Below, in pieces: positions 56,874 through 64,000 of a DNA stretch of 64,000 nt. The position numbers and the translations under genes were made by a program. The DNA comes from Flavobacterium flabelliforme (GTDB lineage Bacteria; Bacteroidota; Bacteroidia; Flavobacteriales; Flavobacteriaceae), in contig NZ_JAGFBU010000001.1 of NCBI RefSeq assembly GCF_017948675.1, forward strand, positions 992,001 to 1,056,000, given 5' to 3'. Position 1 is the stretch's first letter. Every line of letters begins with the position of its first letter. The notes under the pieces were generated by a model. That model did not search any database, was not told the DNA's origin, and worked only from the letters and a program-made list of their open reading frames with translations.

Positions 56874-58025
56874 ATGAAACATTACGATTACATTTTTACA
56901 GGCACTGGTTTAGCAGGTTTAATGACAATTTATAAAATGATTGAATCCGGAAAATTTGATGATCAATCTATTTTGTTAATCGATGAAAACACCAAAAAAG
57001 ATAATGACAGAACTTGGTGTTTTTGGGAACAAAACGAATCAAAATGGGAAAAAAGTATTTCCAAGAAATGGGATTCGGCTTTGTTTACCAATGCTACATT
57101 TAGTCGGGATCTTGATTTAAAACCGTATCAATACAATATGGTTAAAGGACTGGATTTCTACAATCAAGTATTCGAATTGATTTCGAAACAAAAAAATATT
57201 ACTTTTCTAAACGAAAAAGTGACTGACATCAATGAACTTGAAAATCATGTTTTTGTAGCAACACCTTTAGAAAACTTCACTTGTAGTAAAGTAATCAATA
57301 GTATTTACAGAAAATCAGAGGTCGAAAACCAAACTAATTATCCGCTTTTGCAACAGCATTTTATAGGTTGGTTTATAAAATCTAAAGAGCCTGTTTTTAA
57401 TACTCAGCAAGCTACTTTTATGGATTTTTCGGTTGAACAAAGAGGAAATACTCGTTTTATGTATGTTTTGCCTACTTCGTCGACGGAAGCTTTGTTAGAA
57501 TACACCTTATTTTCCGCTAATTTATTACCGAAAGAAGAATACGAAAACGAGATTATCAAGTACATTCAAAAACTTGGAATCACAGATTATGAAATAGTGG
57601 AAAAAGAACAAGGAAGTATCCCGATGAGTTGTTATCCTTTCTGGAAAAAGAACACTAAAAAAGTACTGAATATAGGAACAGCCGGCGGATGGACCAAAGC
57701 CAGCACAGGTTATACTTTTAAAAGTTCCGATAAAAAATCAACAGAATTAGTCGCTTTTTTACAAAAAGGAACCGATTTAAATAAATTTCATAAAACAACG
57801 AAATTCTGGTTTTATGATTTGTTGCTTTTGGATATTTTATATCGAAAGAACGAATTAGGAGCTTCGATATTTTCGTCTCTATTTAGAAAAGGAAGTCCGG
57901 CTTTGATTTTTAAATTTTTGGATGAAGAAACCACTTTCGCCGAAGATCTTCAAGTGATCTGGAAATGTCCTAAAATGCCTTTTATAGATGCTTTAGTCCG
58001 TTCAGGCAGGCATTTATTTCAATAA
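56874..58025 (+). CDS. crtY: Lycopene beta-cyclase
   Basis: Cyclises lycopene to beta-carotene in flavobacterial yellow pigment synthesis; membrane-associated. 383 residues. The FAD-binding site is FTGTGLAGLMTIYKM; DRTWCFWE is the CrtY-specific motif near residue 45. Further typical segments are SIPMSCYPFWKK and GTAGGWTKASTGYTF. No other carotenoid gene is near. A TACTTTGG at about 56824 is an imperfect promoter candidate. Confidence 0.93.
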   Translation: MKHYDYIFTGTGLAGLMTIYKMIESGKFDDQSILLIDENTKKDNDRTWCFWEQNESKWEKSISKKWDSALFTNATFSRDLDLKPYQYNMVKGLDFYNQVFELISKQKNITFLNEKVTDINELENHVFVATPLENFTCSKVINSIYRKSEVENQTNYPLLQQHFIGWFIKSKEPVFNTQQATFMDFSVEQRGNTRFMYVLPTSSTEALLEYTLFSANLLPKEEYENEIIKYIQKLGITDYEIVEKEQGSIPMSCYPFWKKNTKKVLNIGTAGGWTKASTGYTFKSSDKKSTELVAFLQKGTDLNKFHKTTKFWFYDLLLLDILYRKNELGASIFSSLFRKGSPALIFKFLDEETTFAEDLQVIWKCPKMPFIDALVRSGRHLFQ

Positions 58026-58091
58026 AAATAATGTCTATCAAACAATAACAAAACTTTATACTACACATAATGGAGTTCTTTTTAAACTTCG

Positions 58092-58099
58092 TAACTTTG
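58092..58099 (+). promoter_or_regulatory. -7 box of the bacilliredoxin gene
   Basis: TAACTTTG about 33 bases before the ATG. No good TTTG lies at -33, so only the -7 element is supported. Confidence 0.4.
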
Positions 58100-58132
58100 C
58101 TTAATTAAAATTAATACTTAAAATACAACGAT

Positions 58133-58543
58133 ATGTATCCAGAAGAAATGGTAATGCCAATGCAAGCGGAATTAACGTCTGCAGGTTTTCAAGATTTACA
58201 TAGTGCTGAGGCAGTAGATAGCGCAATAAAAGCAGAAGGAACAACTTTAGTGGTTGTGAATTCAGTTTGTGGATGTGCAGCAAGAAACGCTCGTCCAGGA
58301 GCTAAAATGAGTTTAGATGGTGCTAAAAAACCAGACCATTTAATTACTGTTTTTGCAGGAGTTGATAAAGATGCAGTTGATGCAGCGAGACAACATATGT
58401 TTCCTTTTCCTCCTTCTTCTCCAGCTATGGCATTGTTCAAAAACGGTGAATTAGTTCACATGTTAGAGCGTCACCACATTGAAGGTCGTCCAGCTGAAAT
58501 GATTGCAGAAAACTTGAAAGATGCTTTCAACGAGTATTGCTAA
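58133..58543 (+). CDS. BrxA/BrxB-family bacilliredoxin
   Basis: 136 residues; a small thiol-disulfide exchange protein that removes bacillithiol from mixed disulfides in relatives. The active site is CGC (46-48) in NSVCGCAARNARPGAK. MYPEEMVMPMQAELTSAGFQ and FPPSSPAMALFKNG are family hallmarks, as is the C-terminal Cys (FNEYC). It suggests the host uses bacillithiol, but no synthesis gene is in this window. Monocistronic. Confidence 0.93.
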   Translation: MYPEEMVMPMQAELTSAGFQDLHSAEAVDSAIKAEGTTLVVVNSVCGCAARNARPGAKMSLDGAKKPDHLITVFAGVDKDAVDAARQHMFPFPPSSPAMALFKNGELVHMLERHHIEGRPAEMIAENLKDAFNEYC

Positions 58544-58562
58544 ACCAATAAAAAGTCAAACT

Positions 58563-58589
58563 AAAACCACGTTCATTCGTGGTTTTTTT
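58563..58589 (+). terminator. Terminator of the bacilliredoxin gene
   Basis: A 9-bp stem AAAACCACG/CGTGGTTTT with a loop of six bases, then a T-run. Confidence 0.85.
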
Positions 58590-58593
58590 ATTT

Positions 58594-58691
58594 GGAGCCA
58601 CATCCAGCTATTCGTTTCAATCTTTTTAAAAGCTTCCAGCCTTTATAAGGCTGGAAGCTTTTAAAAAGGATTTCCACTACTATCTGGGCTA
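58594..58691 (-). repeat. Dispersed hairpin element, copy D (reverse)
   Basis: Read on the minus strand, the left flank is TAGCCCAGATAGTAGTGGAA and the right flank ATTGAAACGAATAGCTGGAT, then GGCTCC. The core (58622-58668) is a perfect 22-bp stem with a 3-base loop, with a sequence unrelated to the other cores. Confidence 0.9.
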
Positions 58692-58914
58692 GCAAGCATA
58701 GAAAATCTAATATAAATAATTCCATTATTTGTATATTTGTTTTAAATAACTGACAATATTCTATTTTAAAACAATAAGAAATAATATAAAATTTAGTGAA
58801 ACTTTACAAAAAATACTCCCATTTGGTTATCTATTCCTTGTTATTTTAGGGATATTAAAAGAAAGTATTTATTACTATCAAGTTGGAATAAACATTTTAA
58901 AGTATTCTAACATA

Positions 58915-59394
58915 ATGGATATATTAATCAGTCCAATTGCTGACTTAACATCAACTCCTTTAATACTTTCAGTATTCATTGTTTATCTAATAATTCTATA
59001 CATAATTAATTTACTTATCACCAAAAACTCTAATAAAGATTGGTTGAAGAAAAGGATTAACTTAAAAAAGCCTATTTCAGAAATAACTGAAGAGGAAGTA
59101 AAAACATTTTGTAGCAAACTAATTATAGGCATATTTGCGGTTGGCCTACTATCGTTTTTCCTTGGAATTGGACTAGGCAGTGGCGTTAAAGTGGCGAAAA
59201 AAATATCTAAAAACACCCTCAATTACGATTATAAAATGAAATTTGGCGATGACGAAATAAGCGACATCTTCCTAATTGGATCAAATAGTTCCTATTATTT
59301 TTATGTTGAAAAAGGAAGCAGGAATGTCAAGATATCTCCCGTTTTGGCAATCAAATCAATAGAAATAATAAAAAACAAAAGACTTAATAAATAA
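58915..59394 (+). CDS. Small membrane protein with a start that is probably further upstream
   Basis: From the ATG at 58915 the product has 159 residues: MDILISPIADLTS, one or two membrane helices (about 18-35 and 68-86), then a soluble tail ending SYYFYVEKGSRNVKI. The same reading frame is open upstream to 58750 and encodes KILPFGYLFLVILGILKES, a well-formed membrane helix that reads naturally into MDILISP, so the true start is likely near 58780, where there is no ATG, GTG or TTG in frame. Function unknown. Confidence 0.7.
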   Translation: MDILISPIADLTSTPLILSVFIVYLIILYIINLLITKNSNKDWLKKRINLKKPISEITEEEVKTFCSKLIIGIFAVGLLSFFLGIGLGSGVKVAKKISKNTLNYDYKMKFGDDEISDIFLIGSNSSYYFYVEKGSRNVKISPVLAIKSIEIIKNKRLNK

Positions 59395-59620
59395 GTAGTA
59401 ATAAAAAAAACGAACTACTCTAGTTAAAAACTCAAGGTACTTTGAACAGGAATAATAGAACAAAAAAGTGATAATATCCACAAATTACACCAAAGGTAGG
59501 AATTTGGATAATTTAAAATGACACTAATCCTACTATTAATATATTGGTCTTTTTTCTATCAAATAAATTCCTATTACTGTCGATAAAACATTCAGATACT
59601 TCAATCATTTTCTTAGAAAA

Positions 59621-59694
59621 TTGTCATTCTGACGAAGGAAGAATCATAGTTATTTGAGCAATTTACAAAGATTCTTCGTTCCTCAGAATGACAA
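59621..59694. repeat. Imperfect inverted repeat
   Basis: Arms 59621-59645 and 59670-59694: TTGTCATTCTGACGAAGG paired with CCTCAGAATGACAA at the outer ends and GAAGAATC with GATTCTTC inside. In the 23-base core of the arms 21 bases match. The 24-base spacer is AT-rich. It looks like a miniature dispersed element. Confidence 0.75.
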
Positions 59695-59786
59695 AATAAG
59701 CGCAAAATATTCTTTCAACTTCAAGAATAATAGCCCAAATTACTTCACAGAAATATATTTCCACAGGAGTTCAGTAAACTTTGTTT

Positions 59787-59854
59787 GCAGCGGCATCCTC
59801 TTGTTGTAGCGCTAGCGAAAACAAGAGATATAGCAAAAAGCTGGAAGAAGCTCC
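59787..59854 (+). repeat. Diverged relative of the hairpin element, copy E
   Basis: GCAGCGGCATCCT, a short stem CTCTTGTT/AACAAGAG with a 14-base loop that contains AGCGCT, then AGATATAGCAAAAAGCTGGA and GAAGCTCC. It has the same order of parts as copies A-D (left box, stem, right box ending in GCTCC), but the boxes are shorter and diverged. Confidence 0.55.
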
Positions 59855-59877
59855 TACAAATTAAACCTTTCATAAAC

Positions 59878-59911
59878 TTTGCGAACTTTACGGTTAAATT
59901 ATCTACTTTTG
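59878..59911 (+). promoter_or_regulatory. Promoter of trhO and downstream genes
   Basis: TTTG (59878-59881) and the -7 box TACTTTTG (59904-59911), separated by 22 bases, followed by C-free AT-rich DNA to the ATG 35 bases later. Confidence 0.65.
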
Positions 59912-59946
59912 CAAAAATAATTTTTCACACTTAAACTGTTTATAGC

Positions 59947-61332
59947 ATGCAACTGTATAACACCTTAAGCGCAGAAGAAAGAGCCATCATGATCGATGAT
60001 GCCGGAAAACAAAGACTTACTTTGTCTTTCTATGCTTATGCGCAAATTCAAAATCCAACACAATTTCGTAATGATTTATTTCTGGCGTGGAATCCTTTAG
60101 GCGTTCTAGGTAGGATTTACGTAGCTCATGAAGGGATAAATGCCCAACTTTCGCTACCAGCCGACAATTTCTATGCGTTTAAAGATACGATAGAAGTTTA
60201 TGACTTCATGAAAGGAATCCGTTTGAATATTGCCGTAGAACATGATGATCACTCCTTTTTAAAACTAACCGTAAAAGTTCGTGACAAGATTGTTGCCGAT
60301 GGTTTAGTGGATGAAACTTTTGATGTAACCAACATTGGAATACATTTAAAAGCGAAGGAATTCAATGATTTATTAGAAGATCCCAATACTATTGTAGTCG
60401 ATATGCGCAATCATTACGAGAGCGAAATCGGTCATTTTACAAAAGCCATAAAACCAGATGTGGATACTTTTCGCGAAAGTTTGCCTATCATCGAAGAACA
60501 ATTAGCGGAGCACAAACAAGATAAAAAACTGTTGATGTATTGCACCGGAGGAATTCGTTGCGAGAAAGCCAGTGCCTACTTTAAACACAAAGGTTTTGAA
60601 AATGTGTACCAATTGGAAGGCGGAATTATTGAATACACGCGCCAAGTAAAAGAACAAGGTTTAGAAAGTAAATTCATCGGTAAAAACTTTGTATTTGATC
60701 ACCGCTTGGGCGAAAGAATCACAGACGACATCGTGTCTCAATGCCACCAATGTGGCAAACCTTGTGATGTACATACGAATTGCGCGAATGAAGGTTGTCA
60801 TTTACTTTTTATTCAATGTGAAGAATGTGCATCAGCTATGGAAGGCTGTTGTTCTTCCGCTTGTGTAGATATAATTCACTTGCCTGAAGAGGAACAAAAA
60901 GCAGTTCGACGAGGAATAAAAAATGGCAACATGATTTTCAAAAAAGGAAAATCAGAGGTGTTGACTTTTAAAAACAATCAAGATCCATTGGCTTTGGTTC
61001 CAAATCTCACGGAATTAGCCGAAACAAAAACAGCTCGCAGAGTGGCTACTGTTTTGAAAAAAGAAACAAAAATTAAAAAACAATACATAGGAAAAGGAAC
61101 TCACTTTTTTCCAAAACCAAGCGTTGCTCAATTTCTAATTGAAGAAGGAGAAATAAAAATTGGTGATAAAGTCTTAATTAAAGGAACCACAACTGGGGAA
61201 CAGCAAATGATCATCGAAGAAATGTTCGTGAACGACATTGATGCTACAATCGCGACTTCGGGAGACACTTGCACCTTTAAATTACCTTTTAGAATCCGTT
61301 TGTCTGATAAATTATATAAGGTTTTAGACTAA
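59947..61332 (+). CDS. trhO: TrhO-type tRNA U34 hydroxylase (rhodanese) with an added U32-type C-terminal domain
   Basis: Oxygen-dependent 5-hydroxylation of wobble uridine in some tRNAs is known for E. coli TrhO (YceA). Here the N-terminal region (1-130), rhodanese domain (about 135-235, Cys199 in LLMYCTGGIRCEK) and Cys-rich region (266-306, CHQCGKPCDVHTNC and later CEEC, CCSSAC) match TrhO, which is about 350 residues. This protein has 461: after a linker, residues 377-461 match the C-terminus of the neighbouring U32 protein at about 54 of 85 positions. It starts a likely operon with the U32 gene and ferredoxin. Confidence 0.92.
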   Translation: MQLYNTLSAEERAIMIDDAGKQRLTLSFYAYAQIQNPTQFRNDLFLAWNPLGVLGRIYVAHEGINAQLSLPADNFYAFKDTIEVYDFMKGIRLNIAVEHDDHSFLKLTVKVRDKIVADGLVDETFDVTNIGIHLKAKEFNDLLEDPNTIVVDMRNHYESEIGHFTKAIKPDVDTFRESLPIIEEQLAEHKQDKKLLMYCTGGIRCEKASAYFKHKGFENVYQLEGGIIEYTRQVKEQGLESKFIGKNFVFDHRLGERITDDIVSQCHQCGKPCDVHTNCANEGCHLLFIQCEECASAMEGCCSSACVDIIHLPEEEQKAVRRGIKNGNMIFKKGKSEVLTFKNNQDPLALVPNLTELAETKTARRVATVLKKETKIKKQYIGKGTHFFPKPSVAQFLIEEGEIKIGDKVLIKGTTTGEQQMIIEEMFVNDIDATIATSGDTCTFKLPFRIRLSDKLYKVLD

Positions 61333-61354
61333 TTTTTAAACAGATTCACTCATC

Positions 61355-61386
61355 ACCTTTGTCAAAATTTAAAACTTGGCAAAGGT
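61355..61386 (+). other. Hairpin between trhO and the U32 gene
   Basis: An 11-bp stem ACCTTTGTCAA/TTGGCAAAGGT with one G-T pair and a 10-base loop. No strong T-run follows, so it may be a partial terminator, an RNA processing site, or a stabiliser of the trhO message. Confidence 0.5.
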
Positions 61387-61401
61387 TTACTTCATACAAT
61401 A

Positions 61402-62643
61402 ATGACAACAACAAACAAAATAGAACTTATGGCTCCCGCCGGGAACTTTGAGTCACTTCAAGCTGCAATAGACAATAATGCAGACTCCGTTTACTTTGGC
61501 GTAGAGCAATTAAACATGCGCGCTCGTGCCACGGTAAATTTCACAATGGATGATTTACCAGAAATTGCGCGTCGTTGCGAAACAAAAAAAATAAGAACTT
61601 ATTTGACTCTGAACACCATAATCTACGATCACGATTTATCTGTGGTTAAGACTTTATTAAACAAAGCCAAAGAAGCCAATATTACAGCCGTAATCGCGTC
61701 TGACCAAGCCGTGATTGCAATGGCAAGAGGAATTGGAATGGAAGTTCATATTTCGACGCAGTTGAATGTGACTAATATTGAAACCATAAAATTCTATAGC
61801 TTATTTGCCGATACGATGGTTTTAAGTCGGGAACTGAGTTTGCGACAGGTGAAAAGTATTACCGAGCAAATTAAGAAAGAAGAAATTAAAGGACCAAGCG
61901 GAAAATTGGTTGAAATTGAGATATTCGGTCACGGTGCTTTGTGCATGGCGGTTTCTGGAAAATGCTATTTGAGTTTACATTCCAATAATTCATCGGCCAA
62001 TCGTGGTGCTTGCAAGCAAAATTGCCGCAAAAAATACACGGTTATCGATCAAGAAACGGGTTTTGAGATTGAACTCGATAACGAATACATGATGTCTCCA
62101 AAAGATTTATGTACCATTGATTTCTTGGATCAAGTAATTGATTCTGGCATTCAAGTTTTAAAAATTGAAGGTCGCGGTCGTGCTCCAGAATATGTGGCAA
62201 CCGTAATAAAAACCTACCGTGAAGCGATAGACAGTTATTATGAAGGCAAATTTACAAAAGAAAAAGTGGCAGTTTGGATGGAAGCGTTGAACACTGTTTA
62301 TAATCGAGGGTTTTGGTCAGGATATTATCTCGGACAAGAATTAGGCGAATGGAGCGATGTTTCGGGATCTTTGGCGACTCAGAAGAAAGTATATGTTGGA
62401 AAAGGAACGCATTATTTCCCAAAAGCAGCGGTTGGACAATTTGAAATTGAGGCTTACGATATAAAAGTTGGCGATAAAATTCTAGTGACAGGGCCAAGTA
62501 CCGGCGCACAAGAAATGATTATCGAAGAAATGCAAGTAAATAACACTGCTGCACAAAAAGCAACAAAAGGAGACGATTGTACTTTAAAGTTGCCGTTCCG
62601 AATCAGAATGTCCGACAAATTATATAAAATTGTAGAAGCCTAA
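61402..62643 (+). CDS. trhP: U32-family protein, TrhP-like
   Basis: 413 residues. U32 proteins are named peptidases but TrhP (YegQ) is a prephenate-dependent tRNA U34 hydroxylase with a 4Fe-4S cluster. The four Cys ligands are visible (Cys181, 188, 204, 208 in GHGALCMAVSGKCYL and SANRGACKQNCRKK). The TIM-barrel start (LMAPAGNFESLQAAIDNNAD) and the C-terminal domain (328-413) that TrhO shares complete it. It is followed by a ferredoxin whose ATG overlaps its stop. TrhP versus RlhA cannot be settled from sequence, but the TrhO neighbour favours TrhP. Confidence 0.88.
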   Translation: MTTTNKIELMAPAGNFESLQAAIDNNADSVYFGVEQLNMRARATVNFTMDDLPEIARRCETKKIRTYLTLNTIIYDHDLSVVKTLLNKAKEANITAVIASDQAVIAMARGIGMEVHISTQLNVTNIETIKFYSLFADTMVLSRELSLRQVKSITEQIKKEEIKGPSGKLVEIEIFGHGALCMAVSGKCYLSLHSNNSSANRGACKQNCRKKYTVIDQETGFEIELDNEYMMSPKDLCTIDFLDQVIDSGIQVLKIEGRGRAPEYVATVIKTYREAIDSYYEGKFTKEKVAVWMEALNTVYNRGFWSGYYLGQELGEWSDVSGSLATQKKVYVGKGTHYFPKAAVGQFEIEAYDIKVGDKILVTGPSTGAQEMIIEEMQVNNTAAQKATKGDDCTLKLPFRIRMSDKLYKIVEA

Positions 62644-62873
62644 TGGTTATCATAACGTTACAAAGAGACAAATGTATTGGGTGTAATTACTGTGTAGAAA
62701 TGGATCCAGCGCATTTTCAGATGTCTAAGAAAGACGGCAAATCAGTGTTGATTCACTCCGTAAATGCCAAAGGTTTTTACACTTTAAAATCAGCTGATCA
62801 CACCATTGTTGAAAGTTGTGAACTGGCTGCGAAAGCATGTCCGGTGAAAATTATTTCGGTTAAAGAAACTTAG
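62643..62873 (+). CDS. 4Fe-4S ferredoxin
   Basis: 76 residues with one ferredoxin cluster: CIGCNYC (Cys11, 14, 17) and the fourth ligand in ACPVK (Cys66), plus an extra Cys59. The ATG overlaps the U32 stop by one base (TAATG), so they are coupled. It is a natural electron donor or Fe-S partner for the U32 protein. Confidence 0.9.
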   Translation: MVIITLQRDKCIGCNYCVEMDPAHFQMSKKDGKSVLIHSVNAKGFYTLKSADHTIVESCELAAKACPVKIISVKET

Positions 62874-62912
62874 TCCTACTTCTTTTTGAAAAGAATTTAT
62901 AAAATGAAATTA

Positions 62913-62958
62913 AATAAAAAACAGCTGTAAGAATAACTCTTACAGCTGTTTTTATTTA
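62913..62958. terminator. Bidirectional terminator
   Basis: A perfect stem AAATAAAAACAGCTGTAAG/CTTACAGCTGTTTTTATTT with a 7-base loop between convergent genes. Confidence 0.9.
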
Positions 62959-62976
62959 AAAATTACTGGATAGCTA

Positions 62977-63930
62977 TTACCACCAACCCACAACCGTGTA
63001 ATATACATTTTCAGATTTAGCATACGCTAACGAAATATCTCTAGCCGCTTTCAAAGCTGCTTTTTCTGAGGCAACATCATCTTGGTAAACTTTCATTCTA
63101 AAATTCCATTCTCTTTTTTCATCCGAAAGAATTTTTGCTGCAATTTGATTTGAAAAAGCTTGTGCTTCTTTGTAACAACTTGCATTTGGATCAATCATCG
63201 CTAAATATTCACTCGCATTTGTAGCGCCATATTGGTCTTGATTTCCTACCCAGCTTGTTTTTGCATTAGCTAAATAGCTTTTACATTCTTTATCAATTTG
63301 CTGTTTGTAAATCACTTTTGTAATTGGAACTGCTTTGTTATAACACTCTTTGCAAGCAACAGGAATTGAAGATAATTTGTATAAACCTGCGTCATATTGC
63401 CCTTTCATAGCATAAGCTTTTGCTTCAGCAATAATAGCATCGCATTTTTTATTGTAAAATTCAACAATTTTTAACTTGCCTTTATTTACAAAAGTCTGAT
63501 ACTGCGGATCATTTGTTTTTAAGTTTCGCAATGCAGCCATGTAAGCTTTGGTTTCATTTTCGCCAACTCCTTTTAATGTCACAGAATGAGAAGAAAACTT
63601 AATTCCTTCCATACCGTCACCAATGTAAAGATTCACTTCTAGGGTATAAGCTTGCATCGGCGGTGCAGTGGGTGTAATATTTTTAGACAGAACTACAATA
63701 TTGGCTGTAATAATAAATCTAGAATCACCACCACTAACGCCCATACCATTGGCAGTAACAATTTGTGAGAGTTTGTTTTCTAAATTATTTCTAGCTATTT
63801 CTGTTATTCCTTCCACTTGGTCAGAAACGTAAGGCGTAAGCTCAATTAATGAAGCAGCGTCTGATTGATTGCTTTGCGCATTTACAAATGCAACACAAAA
63901 CAAGAATACAGTTGAGATTATTTTTTTCAT
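62977..63930 (-). CDS. Secreted protein of unknown function
   Basis: 317 residues with a signal peptide (MKKIISTVFLFCVAFVNAQ). The N-terminal third (about 20-130) has an alternating pattern resembling LpoB/LPP20-like secreted domains (ENKLSQIVTANGMGVSGGDS, FIITANIVVLSK), and the C-terminal two-thirds is helical with several Cys (CDAII, ACKECY, DKECKSYL, SCYKEA). I do not recognise a family with confidence. The stop of the next gene upstream is 17 bases before this start, so they are likely cotranscribed. Confidence 0.75.
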   Translation of the reverse strand: MKKIISTVFLFCVAFVNAQSNQSDAASLIELTPYVSDQVEGITEIARNNLENKLSQIVTANGMGVSGGDSRFIITANIVVLSKNITPTAPPMQAYTLEVNLYIGDGMEGIKFSSHSVTLKGVGENETKAYMAALRNLKTNDPQYQTFVNKGKLKIVEFYNKKCDAIIAEAKAYAMKGQYDAGLYKLSSIPVACKECYNKAVPITKVIYKQQIDKECKSYLANAKTSWVGNQDQYGATNASEYLAMIDPNASCYKEAQAFSNQIAAKILSDEKREWNFRMKVYQDDVASEKAALKAARDISLAYAKSENVYYTVVGWW

Positions 63931-63947
63931 CGTATTGATTTTATAAT

Positions 63948-64000
63948 TTATTTCTCTCCTACTACAATAGAAGCTTGTCCTAGACCTTTAGTCATTAATT
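63948..64000 (-). CDS. End of an unidentified gene (partial)
   Basis: Only the last 17 codons are in the window: the frame ends LMTKGLGQASIVVGEK and stop. It probably belongs to the same operon as the secreted protein downstream. Nothing more can be said. Confidence 0.55.
   Translation of the reverse strand, partial: LMTKGLGQASIVVGEK

Larger units (their letters stand above)
59395..59946. other. Long intergenic region with repeats
   Basis: A 552-base gap without a gene in either direction. Two repeat elements fill part of it (59621-59694 and 59787-59854, listed separately) and a promoter is at its end. The first 220 bases show nothing I can name. Confidence 0.7.

Noticed and set aside
14298..58691. 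CRISPR array
   Set aside because: The repeated units are 15-22 kb apart with variable self-complementary cores, not a series of direct repeats with spacers, and no cas genes occur.

Overview
The window is a gene-dense, AT-rich stretch of a Bacteroidota chromosome, most probably a Flavobacterium or close relative. This rests on the gene families (DUF4270 lipoprotein, OlsF-type acyltransferase, GNAT-nitrilase fusion, FeoB-associated Cys-rich peptide, paired M13 peptidases), on the absence of Shine-Dalgarno sequences, and on promoter-like TAnnTTTG boxes upstream of several genes. No rRNA, tRNA, CRISPR array, prophage or intact transposon was seen. The window opens inside a TonB-dependent receptor and closes inside an unidentified gene.

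Layout. 1-9.3 kb: start of a TonB receptor; a minus-strand run of a truncated glycogen-synthase-like protein, DUF4270 and glmS; divergent panC-panD; a secreted esterase-like protein and radA. 9.4-17.1 kb: a small unknown protein, an envelope transglycosylase (GT51), a Tas-like aldo/keto reductase, an OmpA-type lipoprotein, exonuclease III and a bifunctional ornithine-lipid acyltransferase (OlsF-like). 17.1-28 kb: two small membrane proteins, a 2-hydroxyacid dehydrogenase, nhaA, proC, mgtE-rsmA, DUF4286, a TPR protein, serS and a DMP19-like protein. 28-36.3 kb: a lipoprotein, a thioredoxin-fold protein without the resolving Cys, small proteins, metG, a DMT transporter, a HAD hydrolase, a major OmpA-like porin and a tail-less SSB. 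36.4-47 kb: GNAT-nitrilase fusion, a zinc-finger protein, an M28 membrane peptidase, an SDR protein, another DMT transporter and two tandem M13 peptidases. 47-58 kb: a metal and redox block with SCO, feoA-feoB-FeoB-associated peptide, a ZIP transporter, a DtxR/MntR regulator, an Nramp-UspA fusion and a divergent TonB receptor, then lycopene cyclase and a bacilliredoxin. 58.5-64 kb: a small membrane protein with an unclear start, a repeat-rich gap, then trhO, a U32 protein (trhP-like) and a ferredoxin, and a secreted protein.

Two observations stand out. First, four clear copies and one diverged copy of a dispersed intergenic element share conserved flanks, but each carries a different central sequence that is nevertheless perfectly self-complementary. 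Second, the adjacent trhO and U32 genes, two enzyme types known to 5-hydroxylate tRNA U34 by different chemistries, end in the same roughly 85-residue domain (about 54 of 85 residues identical by hand alignment). This makes the TrhO here longer than the classical enzyme and suggests a shared substrate-binding module in one operon with a ferredoxin.

The metal block appears coordinated. The 81-base region between the Nramp fusion and the TonB receptor holds two back-to-back promoters, and a perfect 7+7 inverted repeat covers the receptor's -7 box, which makes a good candidate operator for the neighbouring DtxR-family regulator. All identities, alignments and residue positions were made by eye.
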